DNA of 61,516 bases from contig JAHZAV010000014.1 in the NCBI GenBank assembly GCA_019423745.1, positions 1-61,516 on the forward strand. Direction: 5' to 3'. This document shows positions 1 to 9,034 of the stretch, piece by piece. The position numbers and the translations under genes were made by a program. The notes below the pieces were generated by a model that saw nothing but the letters and a program-made list of their open reading frames with translations, ran no database searches and was not told where the DNA came from. Origin of the DNA: Lachnospiraceae bacterium. GTDB taxonomy: Bacteria > Bacillota > Clostridia > Lachnospirales > Lachnospiraceae. Position 1 is the first letter of the stretch. Every line of letters begins with the position of its first letter.

Positions 1-18
1 ATTATTTATACTCCCCTC

Positions 19-49
19 AAAAGACCGATGGCTCCCCCATCGGTCTTTT
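19..49. terminator. Bidirectional intrinsic terminator
   Basis: A perfect 13-bp stem (19-31 with 37-49) closes a five-base loop. It has T-rich sequence after the stem on the plus strand and A-rich sequence before it, so it can work in both directions. It sits just downstream of the DUF1700 gene (minus strand) and probably also ends a gene that lies outside the window. Confidence 0.85.
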
Positions 50-87
50 ACTTTTCTTTTTTATGTATATAATTTTTTATCTCCCTG

Positions 88-567
88 TCATTTCCGGCTG
101 TTAATCAGTCGGAAAATTATTACAATACAAAAAATCGGCACGATGAAAGGCATGAGCAAGCTGAAAATTCCACCGATGACAGCAATAATAATCATAAAAA
201 CTCCAATAATTCCCAATATCATCAGAAGCTTTTTCCACCAACTATCCACAGAAAACATTCGAATTTTCCCATTTGTTCCTGTATGACCGGTATATCTGTC
301 AGCATATCTTTCCTGTCGTGAACCACTATTTCCAGATTGATAATATGCATCCTGCGTATTTCCTTCTCCCTCCGCCATTTCAATGATCGATCTGGCAATA
401 ATCCACGGATCTCCTAATTCCTCAATTACTTCTCTTTCTGTACGACCTTTTCCAATTTCTTCTATAATATAGGATTCATAATAACTCACATTTTCCTGTA
501 CGATACGACCGCTCAAATCATTTTCCAAAGCTTCTTTCAGCTTTTTCAAAAATTCTTCCCGCGTCAT
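88..567 (-). CDS. DUF1700 (HAAS domain) membrane protein
   Basis: The first ~65 residues are a helical HAAS/DUF1700 domain (TREEFLKKLKEAL, then EVIEELGDPWIIARSI). A Gly/Ser/Tyr-rich linker follows, then two closely spaced hydrophobic segments near the C-terminus. Members usually sit beside a PadR-type repressor and act in envelope signalling. No PadR gene is visible here, and the upstream neighbour is glutamine synthetase. I chose the ATG at 567 because an AGGAGG site lies about 10 bases before it; a TTG two codons further upstream is possible. Family assignment is firm, role is not. Confidence 0.8.
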   Translation of the reverse strand: MTREEFLKKLKEALENDLSGRIVQENVSYYESYIIEEIGKGRTEREVIEELGDPWIIARSIIEMAEGEGNTQDAYYQSGNSGSRQERYADRYTGHTGTNGKIRMFSVDSWWKKLLMILGIIGVFMIIIAVIGGIFSLLMPFIVPIFCIVIIFRLINSRK

Positions 568-646
568 TTTCAAACTCCTCCTTTTCCATTCGGTCTCTCT
601 TTTTATTGTAAAAGCGGTCTTCCCTCTTCTTACAATTTAATATAAA

Positions 647-735
647 ATAACCCTGCACCTGGTTTCTTCGTCATTCCTTTGACTGCCTGCGGTCATAATA
701 TCATATCTGTACCGCGATTCCAAGTGCAGGGTTAT
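647..735 (-). ncRNA. Candidate structured RNA with three-way junction
   Basis: Two 12-base arms (647-658 and 724-735) are perfectly complementary and enclose 65 bases. Inside, two further hairpins can form: 670-673 with 680-683, and 689-693 with 711-715. Together they make a three-way junction. It lies between the 3' end of glutamine synthetase and the start of the DUF1700 gene, and on the minus strand it is followed by TTTTATATT. It could be an mRNA 3' structure, a leader element of the DUF1700 gene or a small RNA. I do not recognise it as a known riboswitch, and it lacks the SRP RNA signature. Confidence 0.4.
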
Positions 736-767
736 GAATATTTTCTTATATCTTTCTAAACTTTCTT

Positions 768-2879
768 TTAGACTTCAAAAAGAAGATCACCATAAGATGG
801 CATCGGCCATGCTTCTTTGTCCACAATCATTTCCAGCTCATCTACAGGATGACGCAGATTTTCCATTGCCGGGAATACCGAATCATGATAATACCTTGCC
901 TGACCCTCTCCTTCTTCCATGGCAGCTGCTTCTTCCGTCACTTTCTTCAGCACATCCAAAGCCTCTTTCGTCTGCGCAAGAAGTGCGCTTATCTCTTTCA
1001 GCAGATCCGTTTGTACCAAAGGATCTACACCGGCCTCCCGAACAGAATTAACTGTATCAGCAAGAGATCTCGTATATTTAATAATGGCAGGTATAATTTG
1101 CTTGCTTGCCATATCAATCATAGTACGCGCCTCAATATTGATGGCTTTTGCATAATTTTCATATTTGATTTCCGCACGAGATTCCAGTTCTGCCCGAGTA
1201 AATACACGGAATTTTTCAAAAAGGCGGACAGTATCTTCTGCCACCAGGGCAGGTATTGCATCTACCATAGAGGAAATATTAGGAAGCCCTCTTCTTTCCG
1301 CCTCTTTTACCCACTCGTCAGAATAGCCATTTCCATTAAATACAATACGGTAATGCTCTGTTGCATACTGCTTAATCAAATCATGCACAGCCTTTTCGAA
1401 ATCATCAGCCTTTTCCAGTACATCGCATGCCTTTGAAAACGCATCTGCAACAATTGTATTCAAAACGATATTAGAGCTTGCAACAGAATCCCTGGATCCT
1501 ACCATACGGAATTCAAATTTATTTCCTGTAAAAGCAAATGGAGAAGTACGATTTCTATCAGATGTATCTTTTGCAAGTTCCGGCAGTGTGCGTACTCCTG
1601 TTTCCAGCTTTCCGGTATTCAGACTATGAGTAGCTTCTCCTGTTGTAATCAACTGCTCCAATACATCTTCTAACTGTTCCCCAAGGAATACAGAAATAAT
1701 AGCCGGAGGCGCTTCATTTGCGCCTAATCTATGATCATTTCCCGGATCAGCAGCTGATTCCCTCAGTAATGCCGCGTACTCATCTACTGCTTTCAAAACA
1801 CAGGTAAGTACAAGAAGGAACTGTATATTTTCATGTGGCGTCTCACCCGGATCAAGCAGATTCTTTCCTTCATCAGTTGTAAGAGACCAGTTATTATGCT
1901 TTCCGGATCCATTGACACCTGCAAACGGCTTTTCGTGAAGGAGACATTTCATACCGTGCTCAGAGGCAATTCTTTTCAACGTCTGCATAATCAACTGGTT
2001 ATGGTCAACAGCTACATTGGCCTTAGCATAAATGGGTGCCAGTTCATGCTGTGCAGGAGCAACTTCGTTGTGCTGTGTTTTGGATGACACACCCATTTTC
2101 CACAATTCTTCATTTACATCCTTCATAAAGGAAGCAATACGCTGACGAATCGTTCCAAAATAATGATCATCCAATTCCTGCCCTTTCGGTGGCATCGCAC
2201 CAAACAACGTACGGCCTGTGTAAATCAAATCTTTCCTTTCCAGGAATTTCTTTGCGTCAACAAGAAAATATTCCTGTTCCGGACCTACAGACGGCGTTAC
2301 CTTCTTTGCTCCTGTATTTCCGAACAAACGAATGAGACGCAGGGACTGTTCGTTAATTGCCTCCATAGAACGAAGAAGCGGTGTCTTCTGGTCCAGTGCT
2401 TCCCCTGTATAAGAGCAAAAGGCAGTTGGAATACATAAAGTAGCACCTGCTGCATCTTTACGTACAAATGCCGGCGAAGTACAATCCCATGCTGTATACC
2501 CACGCGCCTCAAATGTTGCTCTAAGCCCACCTGACGGGAACGAAGAGGCATCTGGCTCTCCCTTTATCAGCTCCTTGCCTGAAAAGCTCATCAATACTTT
2601 TCCATTTTCCATAGGTGCGGAAATAAAGGAATCATGTTTTTCTGCAGTTACTCCTGTAAGAGGCTGGAACCAGTGTGTATAATGGGTCGCTCCTTTTTCA
2701 ATTGCCCACTCCTTCATCTCGTGCGCAATCACATCTGCTGTTGCAAGATCCAGTTCTTTGCCTTCCTCGATCATCTTCTTCAGATCCTTGTAGACCTTTT
2801 TCGGCAGACGCTGCTGCATAGTTGCATCGTCGAATACATTTTCTCCGAAAATATCTGCCACGTTAAATAATTCACTCAT
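768..2879 (-). CDS. glnN: Glutamine synthetase type III
   Basis: This enzyme makes glutamine from glutamate, ammonia and ATP in the cytosol. The length of 703 residues is typical of the type III family, much longer than GSI (~450). The N-terminus (ADIFGENVF) and the family signature around residues 318-335 (KPFAGVNGSGKHNNWSL) identify it. The ATG at 2879 is preceded by a GGAAAGGA-type site. The fba terminator lies upstream, so the gene probably has its own promoter in 2880-2959, but I see no clear -35/-10 pair. No GlnR or PII gene is nearby. Confidence 0.95.
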   Translation of the reverse strand: MSELFNVADIFGENVFDDATMQQRLPKKVYKDLKKMIEEGKELDLATADVIAHEMKEWAIEKGATHYTHWFQPLTGVTAEKHDSFISAPMENGKVLMSFSGKELIKGEPDASSFPSGGLRATFEARGYTAWDCTSPAFVRKDAAGATLCIPTAFCSYTGEALDQKTPLLRSMEAINEQSLRLIRLFGNTGAKKVTPSVGPEQEYFLVDAKKFLERKDLIYTGRTLFGAMPPKGQELDDHYFGTIRQRIASFMKDVNEELWKMGVSSKTQHNEVAPAQHELAPIYAKANVAVDHNQLIMQTLKRIASEHGMKCLLHEKPFAGVNGSGKHNNWSLTTDEGKNLLDPGETPHENIQFLLVLTCVLKAVDEYAALLRESAADPGNDHRLGANEAPPAIISVFLGEQLEDVLEQLITTGEATHSLNTGKLETGVRTLPELAKDTSDRNRTSPFAFTGNKFEFRMVGSRDSVASSNIVLNTIVADAFSKACDVLEKADDFEKAVHDLIKQYATEHYRIVFNGNGYSDEWVKEAERRGLPNISSMVDAIPALVAEDTVRLFEKFRVFTRAELESRAEIKYENYAKAINIEARTMIDMASKQIIPAIIKYTRSLADTVNSVREAGVDPLVQTDLLKEISALLAQTKEALDVLKKVTEEAAAMEEGEGQARYYHDSVFPAMENLRHPVDELEMIVDKEAWPMPSYGDLLFEV

Positions 2880-2959
2880 ATTTTCCGTAATCCTTTCCTT
2901 CTATCTGTTTTAAAAAGCTGATAGGGATATGTAGTCTGAATATTCCCATTTAATCAGAA

Positions 2960-2993
2960 AAAGGCACTCCGGCCTTGCGGCTGGAACACCTTT
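2960..2993 (-). terminator. Terminator of fba
   Basis: On the minus strand a GC-rich stem of about 15 pairs, with one mismatch and a GCAA loop, is followed by TTTTTCTGATT. It lies 26 bases after the fba stop codon. Confidence 0.85.
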
Positions 2994-3018
2994 ATTCCAC
3001 TCAATTTTCTTTTGGTTC

Positions 3019-3882
3019 TTAGGCTTTTCCAACAGAACCGAATAATTCCATTTTTTCTTTTACTGTCTGCATAATTGCATCTGTACCTGGCTTCAGAAGT
3101 TTACGCGGATCAAATCCTTTTCCTTCCAGATCTTTGCCAGCTTCAATATATTTACGCGTAGCATCAGCAAAAGCTAACTGACACTCTGTATTTACATTGA
3201 TCTTTGCAACTCCCAGATCAATTGCCTTCTTGATCATATCTTCCGGAATTCCTGTTCCTCCGTGAAGAACAAGCGGCATCTTTCCTGTTAACTGCTGGAT
3301 TGCATCCAGAGTTTCAAAACTTAATCCCTGCCAGTTTTCCGGATATTTTCCATGGATGTTTCCAATTCCTGCTGCAAGCATTGTAATTCCAAGATCAGCG
3401 ATCATTTTACATTCATTTGGATCAGCACATTCGCCCATTCCAACAACACCGTCTTCTTCACCACCGATAGATCCTACCTCTGCTTCCAAAGACATTCCTT
3501 TTTCTGCGCAAACTGCAACAAGCTCTTTTGTCTTCTCTACGTTTTCTTCAATCGGATAATGAGATCCGTCGAACATAATAGATGAAAAGCCTGCTTCGAT
3601 ACATTTATAGCATCCTTCGTATGTTCCATGATCCAGATGAAGAGCTACCGGTACTGTAATACCAAGTTCATCAATCATAGCTTTCACCATATCTGCAACA
3701 GTCTTAAAACCTGTCATATATTTTCCGGCACCTTCTGACACTCCAAGAATAACCGGTGATTTGCATTCCTCTGCTGTAAGCAGGATTGCCTTTGTCCACT
3801 CCAGATTATTGATATTGAACTGACCGACTGCATAATGGCCTTCTACTGCTTTTTCAAGCATTTCTTTTGCTGATACTAACAT
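3019..3882 (-). CDS. fba: Class II fructose-1,6-bisphosphate aldolase
   Basis: This Zn-dependent aldolase interconverts fructose-1,6-bisphosphate with DHAP and glyceraldehyde-3-phosphate in glycolysis. Seen in the 287-residue product: ALHLDHGTYE with the zinc-binding His and catalytic Asp, FDGSHYPIEEN, a second zinc region (GGTGIP after VLH), and the phosphate-binding stretch KINVNTE. The ATG at 3882 is chosen because GGAGGAG precedes it; the GTG 15 bases upstream is itself part of that site. The gene has its own strong promoter and terminator and so is monocistronic. Confidence 0.95.
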   Translation of the reverse strand: MLVSAKEMLEKAVEGHYAVGQFNINNLEWTKAILLTAEECKSPVILGVSEGAGKYMTGFKTVADMVKAMIDELGITVPVALHLDHGTYEGCYKCIEAGFSSIMFDGSHYPIEENVEKTKELVAVCAEKGMSLEAEVGSIGGEEDGVVGMGECADPNECKMIADLGITMLAAGIGNIHGKYPENWQGLSFETLDAIQQLTGKMPLVLHGGTGIPEDMIKKAIDLGVAKINVNTECQLAFADATRKYIEAGKDLEGKGFDPRKLLKPGTDAIMQTVKEKMELFGSVGKA

Positions 3883-3953
3883 TATTGTCTCCTCCACTTT
3901 CTTATATTCTGCTGTCCCGGAATTCCGGCATCAGCTTAAGCTTCGCTTTTTTT

Positions 3954-3982
3954 ATTATAGCTCAATCAAAAGAAAATGACAA
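3954..3982 (-). promoter_or_regulatory. Sigma-A type promoter of fba
   Basis: On the minus strand TTGTCA (3982-3977) and a consensus TATAAT (3959-3954) are separated by exactly 17 bases. The predicted start is near 3947, giving a leader of about 65 bases. Confidence 0.8.
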
Positions 3983-4013
3983 TCTTTTTATGACACTGGA
4001 AGGAGGATTTCAA

Positions 4014-5363
4014 TTAACTATTGTATATTTCTTTATTCAGTTCTTTTTCTTTTGCATTTACAATAACATTTGTAGCAGCGTCACCGATAACATTCAGAGG
4101 CAGCAGAGCCATTTCAACCGGACGGTTAATTGCTACGACCAGCGCATAAGCGATCATACATGCATCTGATGTCCAGCCCATGCCGGAAAGGATCGTTACG
4201 ATCAGAGTAGTTCCGGCGATCGGAATAGCCGGACATCCCATTGCTGCACAGATGGAAAGGAATGCGATCACAACCAGATTTGCCGGTGTCACATCGATTC
4301 CTGCGGATGTTGCGATAAATGTAACTGCAAACATGTGCATAACCGTTGTTCCATTCATGTTGATCGTCATACCGGTAGGAAGTACAAAGCTTGTAATTTC
4401 CTGACTGCATCCCAGCTCGTCCAGATTTGTTCTTGTGTTCAGAGGCAATGTAGCTGCAGAAGAGTTTACAGAGAATCCGAATACACCCACTTTCGCGATC
4501 TTCTTCAGGAATTTCATCGGATTCAGTCTTGTTGTCAGCCAGATACCGATCGGATAAAGTGCTACTACCAGGATAAACAGTGTGATCATCGCTCCTACAA
4601 TATAGGCTGCGGCCGGAGCAAGATATTCTGTACCGTAGATAGCAAACGTACGGGATACCAGACAGAAGATTGCAACAGGACCCACCTTATTAATGAGGAA
4701 TGTCAGATACATATTAACAACTTCACTGACACTCTCAAACACTTTTTTAAGAGGTTCTCCTTTTTCTCCGAGCGCCTGCAGACACAGACCGATCACAATA
4801 GCTACTACAACAACTGCCAGAATACTGTTATTGCTGCTGAATACTTCCGTGATATTGGAAGGAACAGCTGTTACAATCGTTGCCAGAGGGTTAAACGCAT
4901 CAATAGTAGCCGCATCAGTAACCGCTTCTGCAGGAAGATTTACATTGAAAAGCCCCGCTGATTTCATCAGATATGCTACAACGCCGCTGCAGAATGCACC
5001 TACAATATAAAAGCATACAAATCCCAGCACTGTGCGTCCTGCAATCCTTCCAAGCTTCGTGGAGCTGGAGATACTGCACATTGCAAGGCTTAAGGATACA
5101 AGTACCAGAGGTACGATGGCCGCCTGAAGGCCTCTCATAAAGAGCTGGCCGATAATATAAAGAAGTCCCAGCGCTCCCGTGCCATCCTCTGCTGTAATAT
5201 CCTGGAAGAAAATTTTGTTGATGAGGTTCCACGTAGCCTCATTTCCCGAATCAAGCAGGCTGCTTCGGATAAACATAAATATAAGTCCGACAACAAGGCC
5301 TCCCACAAGGGCAATCATCATTTTCTTTACAACAGACATTTGTTTCTTATTTTCTTTACTCAT
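4014..5363 (-). CDS. Dicarboxylate/amino acid:cation symporter (DAACS/SDF family)
   Basis: A 449-residue polytopic membrane protein of the Na+/H+-coupled glutamate/serine/dicarboxylate family. Family marks: SVNSSAATLPLNTRTN (serine-rich re-entrant loop), MTINMNGTTVMHM (the NMNGT-type cation and substrate motif), and a C-terminal region with AINRPVEMALLPLNVIGDAATN. It is the last gene of the pxp operon, 31 bases after pxpA, so 5-oxoproline, glutamate or a related acid is a likely substrate (inference). The ATG at 5363 follows a GGAGTG site; the GTG start three codons upstream overlaps that site. Confidence 0.9.
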   Translation of the reverse strand: MSKENKKQMSVVKKMMIALVGGLVVGLIFMFIRSSLLDSGNEATWNLINKIFFQDITAEDGTGALGLLYIIGQLFMRGLQAAIVPLVLVSLSLAMCSISSSTKLGRIAGRTVLGFVCFYIVGAFCSGVVAYLMKSAGLFNVNLPAEAVTDAATIDAFNPLATIVTAVPSNITEVFSSNNSILAVVVVAIVIGLCLQALGEKGEPLKKVFESVSEVVNMYLTFLINKVGPVAIFCLVSRTFAIYGTEYLAPAAAYIVGAMITLFILVVALYPIGIWLTTRLNPMKFLKKIAKVGVFGFSVNSSAATLPLNTRTNLDELGCSQEITSFVLPTGMTINMNGTTVMHMFAVTFIATSAGIDVTPANLVVIAFLSICAAMGCPAIPIAGTTLIVTILSGMGWTSDACMIAYALVVAINRPVEMALLPLNVIGDAATNVIVNAKEKELNKEIYNS

Positions 5364-5393
5364 CTCTTTCACTCCTTTGTTTTTGGTATCGCC

Positions 5394-6149
5394 CTACAGA
5401 TGTCTGATCTCGATGCCCTCTTTCTCAAATCTTTCCCGTATTTTCTGTACAAACGCAAGAGCTTTTGGTCCGTCGCCATGCACGCAGAGGGTATCTCCTT
5501 TAATATCCAGTTCTTTACCGTTGATGGATGTTACTTTTCCTTCTTTGATCATGCGCACGCATCTTTCGATGGCGATATTTTCATCCGTGATCATGGATCC
5601 TTCCATTTTTCTCGGTACCAATGACAGGTCATCCATATAAGCACGGTCCGCAAAAATTTCAGAAGCGGTGCGAAGTCCTTTGCTCTCTGCAATCTGCCCG
5701 AGAACGGCTCCTGCACAATAATATACAATCAGATCTTTGTCCACTTCTGTAATCGCTTCAACAATAGCAGTGGAAATCTCTTCATCATACTGACACTGAT
5801 TTCCCATTGCGCCATGAGGAGCCACGTGCTGAAGTTTCATACCATAGCTCTTTGTAAAGGCAGACAGGGCTCCAATCTGATATTTCACATAGTTCTTCAC
5901 TTCCTGGAAAGAAAGAACCATTTTCCTCCGGCCAAATCCCATCAGATCCGGATAGCCAGGATGAGCGCCTACCATAACGCCTCTCTCTTTCGCCATGCGT
6001 ACTGTCTTGTCCATCACCATCGGATCGCCTGCATGCCATCCGCATGCAACATTTGCGGTCGTCACGTATTTGATGATCTCCTCGTCGCCCCCAAGCTTAT
6101 AGGCTCCAAAACTTTCGCCCATGTCACTGTTCAGATCCACATGATACAT
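5394..6149 (-). CDS. pxpA: 5-oxoprolinase subunit A (LamB/YcsF family)
   Basis: PxpA works with PxpB and PxpC in ATP-dependent cleavage of 5-oxoproline (pyroglutamate) to glutamate. The 251-residue length is normal. Family motifs seen: DLNSDMGESFGAYKLG at the N-terminus, NVACGWHAGDPMVM, GAHPGYPDLMGFGRR, and LCVHGDGPKA near the C-terminus. An AAAGGAGG site precedes the ATG. It is separated from pxpB/pxpC by the dehydrogenase and the biotin carboxylase genes but lies in the same run of minus-strand genes. Confidence 0.93.
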   Translation of the reverse strand: MYHVDLNSDMGESFGAYKLGGDEEIIKYVTTANVACGWHAGDPMVMDKTVRMAKERGVMVGAHPGYPDLMGFGRRKMVLSFQEVKNYVKYQIGALSAFTKSYGMKLQHVAPHGAMGNQCQYDEEISTAIVEAITEVDKDLIVYYCAGAVLGQIAESKGLRTASEIFADRAYMDDLSLVPRKMEGSMITDENIAIERCVRMIKEGKVTSINGKELDIKGDTLCVHGDGPKALAFVQKIRERFEKEGIEIRHL

Positions 6150-6245
6150 AATTATTTCCTCCTTTATTAATTTCCTTTATTTTCTTCAGACACGCTGTAC
6201 AGATCCGCCAATTTCCCGGTCAAATCTCACTCATGTCTGAATAAT

Positions 6246-7205
6246 TTATGCGTTTACGACATTCTGCGGCTGTCCGTCCACATATGCTTTCAAATTTGCC
6301 ACTGCAATATCCATCAGTCTCTGCCTGGATTCCTTTGGAGCCCATGCAATGTGAGGAGTCAGGATGACATTCTTTGCTCCAAGGAGCGGATTGTCCATTT
6401 TGATCGGCTCTGTAGAAACCACATCCAGAGCAGCTCCCGCAACCTTGCCGCTGTCAAGAGCGTCCCTTAAATCCTGTTCCACAATGAGAGGACCTCTGGA
6501 ATCGTTGATGATCATAACGCCGTCTTTCATTTTTGCGATCGTATCTTTGTTGATGATTCCCTCTGTATCCGGGAATAACGGACAATGCAGAGAAATAACA
6601 TCGGATTCTTTCAAAAGTGTATCAAGGTCCGTATAATGACATGTGTCGCTTTCAAGCTCCGGTCTTTTAAACGCGTCATAAGCAAGAACTTTCATGCCAA
6701 GCGCCTGTGCGATCTTTCCCGTGTCCTGTCCGATACGGCCAAATCCAATGATTCCCATTGTTTTTCCATCCAGCTCAACAAGAGGATGTTTCCAGAAACA
6801 CCAGTCCGGATTGCTGCTCCACTCTCCTGCCTTTACTGCATCCGAATGTTCTCCGATATGATGGCAAAGCTCCAGAAGAAGGGCAATCGCAAACTGTGAT
6901 ACTGCTGCCGTTCCATATGTAGGAATATTGGATACCGGGATTCCTTTTTCTTTTGCAGCTGCAATATCGATGACATTATATCCGGTTGCCAGAACTCCGA
7001 TAAATTTAATACTCGGGCAGGCATCCAATGTCTCTTTGGTGATCGGAGTCTTGTTTGTGTAAACTACTTCTGCATCGCCAATCCTCTCTATGATATCTTC
7101 CGGTTTTGTACGGTCGTACACTGTAACCTCGCCAAGGGCTTCCATTCCTCCCCAGCTGATATCTCCAGGGTTCAAAGTATATCCGTCTAATACAACAATC
7201 TTCAT
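6246..7205 (-). CDS. D-2-hydroxyacid dehydrogenase (NAD-dependent)
   Basis: A 319-residue member of the glycerate/D-lactate dehydrogenase family. The Rossmann motif GFGRIGQDTG is present. The catalytic triad is complete: Arg in INDSRGPL, Glu in STEP and His in LTPHIAW. The closest style is hydroxypyruvate reductase (HprA). It sits between the biotin carboxylase gene and pxpA, which is unusual for a simple 5-oxoproline pathway and suggests a 2-oxo or 2-hydroxy acid is handled. The ATG at 7205 follows GGAAGGA; the longer frame would run into accC. Confidence 0.9.
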   Translation of the reverse strand: MKIVVLDGYTLNPGDISWGGMEALGEVTVYDRTKPEDIIERIGDAEVVYTNKTPITKETLDACPSIKFIGVLATGYNVIDIAAAKEKGIPVSNIPTYGTAAVSQFAIALLLELCHHIGEHSDAVKAGEWSSNPDWCFWKHPLVELDGKTMGIIGFGRIGQDTGKIAQALGMKVLAYDAFKRPELESDTCHYTDLDTLLKESDVISLHCPLFPDTEGIINKDTIAKMKDGVMIINDSRGPLIVEQDLRDALDSGKVAGAALDVVSTEPIKMDNPLLGAKNVILTPHIAWAPKESRQRLMDIAVANLKAYVDGQPQNVVNA

Positions 7206-7224
7206 AATAATTCCTTCCTTTCTT

Positions 7225-8568
7225 TTACAGTTCATAATTTCTTTCAATAAAGTCTGTGTGGAACATACCGCTTAGGAAATCCGGATGATGCAGCACATCA
7301 TACAGAAAATCCCTGTTTGTCTCCACCCCTTCTATCATCAGTTCGCTAAGGACGCTGCTCATCTTGGAAATGGCTCCTGTACGGTCCTTGTCGAACGTGA
7401 TAACTTTTACGATCATGGAATCATAGTACGGAGGAATCCGGTAACCCGGATAGATAGCCGTGTCCATACGAATCCCATTCCCTCCCGGCAGATGTATCTT
7501 TTTTACCGTCCCCGGGCAGGGCATAAATCCGTGAAGGGGATCCTCTGCATTGATCCTGCACTCAATAGCATGTCCCCGGAATACAATATCTTCCTGCTTC
7601 ACACTTAGCGGAAGCCCTGCTGCTGTGCGGATCTGCTCCCGGATCAGGTCAACACCGGAAACCAGTTCACTGACCGGATGTTCTACCTGGATCCTTGTGT
7701 TCATTTCCATAAAAAAGAACTCCCCCGACTGATCCAGCAAAAATTCTATGGTTCCTGCATTTTCGTATCCCACTGCCCGGGCCGCTTCCACTGCCGTGCA
7801 GCACATTTTTTCCCGAATCTCCGGAGAAATAAAGGCGCAGGGTGACTCCTCGATCATCTTCTGATGCCTTCTCTGGATAGAACAATCCCTTTCCCCCAGA
7901 TGTACTACATTGCCGTACCGGTCGCCTATGATCTGTACTTCCACATGTCTCGGCGCCTGTACATACCGTTCTAGATACATAGTACCGTCCCCGAACGCGT
8001 TGATCGCTTCCTGCTGCGCTGCATGGAAAAGAGCCGGAAATTCCTGCTGTGTATAAGCAAGCCGCATCCCTTTTCCGCCCCCGCCGGCAGAGGCCTTTAT
8101 CATAACAGGAAAACCAATCTTGTTTGCTTCTTCCAGTGCTTCTTCCCCGCCGGATACAGGAAAATCCGTTCCCGGCACCACCGGAATCCCGGCCTCTTTC
8201 ATGGTTTGCTTTGCCTCGGATTTATTTCCCATCTTCTCGATCAGCTCCGGGGACGGGCCAATAAATGCTATTCCACATTCCTGACACATCCTGGCAAATT
8301 CCGCATTCTCTGACAGAAATCCAAAGCCGGGATGGATTGCCTCCGCTTTCAGAGCCAGGGCAGCTCCTATGATCTGCTTCATATTAAGGTAGCTCTCCGC
8401 CGGAGCAGCCGGTCCAATGCACACCGCTTCATCCGCCAGCCTGACATGCATTGCATCGGCATCTGCTTCAGAGTATACTGCTGCCGTTCGGATATTCATT
8501 TCTCTGCAGGCACGTATGATCCGCACTGCGATCTCTCCGCGATTCGCGATCAATACTTTCCGAAACAT
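7225..8568 (-). CDS. accC: Biotin carboxylase subunit (AccC-like)
   Basis: This ATP-grasp enzyme carboxylates biotin on the carrier protein using ATP and bicarbonate. Seen in 447 residues: N-terminal ANRGEIAVRIIRAC, IHPGFGFLSEN, glycine-rich ATP loop GGGGKGMR, and active-site EMNTRIQVEHPVSE. Length and motifs are normal, so it should be active. The gene lies directly after the BCCP gene and downstream of pxpB-pxpC. No acetyl-CoA carboxyltransferase genes (accA/accD) or other fatty-acid synthesis genes are nearby. It is therefore more likely dedicated to the lactam pathway than the housekeeping acetyl-CoA carboxylase subunit. Confidence 0.92.
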   Translation of the reverse strand: MFRKVLIANRGEIAVRIIRACREMNIRTAAVYSEADADAMHVRLADEAVCIGPAAPAESYLNMKQIIGAALALKAEAIHPGFGFLSENAEFARMCQECGIAFIGPSPELIEKMGNKSEAKQTMKEAGIPVVPGTDFPVSGGEEALEEANKIGFPVMIKASAGGGGKGMRLAYTQQEFPALFHAAQQEAINAFGDGTMYLERYVQAPRHVEVQIIGDRYGNVVHLGERDCSIQRRHQKMIEESPCAFISPEIREKMCCTAVEAARAVGYENAGTIEFLLDQSGEFFFMEMNTRIQVEHPVSELVSGVDLIREQIRTAAGLPLSVKQEDIVFRGHAIECRINAEDPLHGFMPCPGTVKKIHLPGGNGIRMDTAIYPGYRIPPYYDSMIVKVITFDKDRTGAISKMSSVLSELMIEGVETNRDFLYDVLHHPDFLSGMFHTDFIERNYEL

Positions 8569-8579
8569 GTCTTCACTCC

Positions 8580-9020
8580 CTACTCTTCTATCACGAACAG
8601 AGGCTGTCCGTACTCTACAAGTTCTTTATCCTTCACTAATATTTCCGAGATCGTCCCCGCACATCCTGATACTACATCGTTCATCAGTTTCATAGCCTCT
8701 ATTGCTCCAAGCACCTGCCCTGCCTCCACACGGCTTCCCAGGGTTACGGATGTCTCTCCTTCCTGGCTTCCTGCTGCATGGAACACCCCTACAAGAGGAG
8801 ATCTTATGATCGTTCCCTCCTGGATAGACACTTCTGCATCTTCGGTCTTTCTGCCGGAACCATAAACCGAGGTATCCGGCTGTGCTTCCCCCTCCGGTTC
8901 CCGGCTGCTTCCGGATGATTTTTTTATGCGGATACGAAAGTTTTCTTTTTCCAGCTCAAATTCCTCTACCCCGGATTTTTCCACTTCACGCAGAAGATCA
9001 ATGATCTTTTCATACTTCAT
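8580..9020 (-). CDS. accB: Biotin carboxyl carrier protein (AccB-like)
   Basis: A 146-residue carrier with a helical N-terminus, a charged Ser/Gly-rich linker (about residues 34-68) and a C-terminal biotinyl domain. The biotin attachment site is Lys111 in IEAMKLMN. The layout matches AccB of acetyl-CoA carboxylase. Its position between pxpC and the biotin carboxylase gene, with 11-14 base gaps, shows co-transcription. A biotin ligase must act on it from elsewhere in the genome. Confidence 0.92.
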   Translation of the reverse strand: MKYEKIIDLLREVEKSGVEEFELEKENFRIRIKKSSGSSREPEGEAQPDTSVYGSGRKTEDAEVSIQEGTIIRSPLVGVFHAAGSQEGETSVTLGSRVEAGQVLGAIEAMKLMNDVVSGCAGTISEILVKDKELVEYGQPLFVIEE

Positions 9021-9034
9021 ACGATTTTCCTCCG

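Noticed and set aside
647..735. SRP RNA or a known riboswitch
   Set aside because: The conserved GGTCAGGxCCGGAAGGAAGCAGCC-type core of SRP RNA is absent, and I could not match purine, TPP, SAM, THF, c-di-GMP or glutamine riboswitch cores.
4335..4961. 208-codon plus-strand frame inside the symporter gene
   Set aside because: Antisense shadow with a Cys/Arg/Gln-rich product and no regulatory signals.
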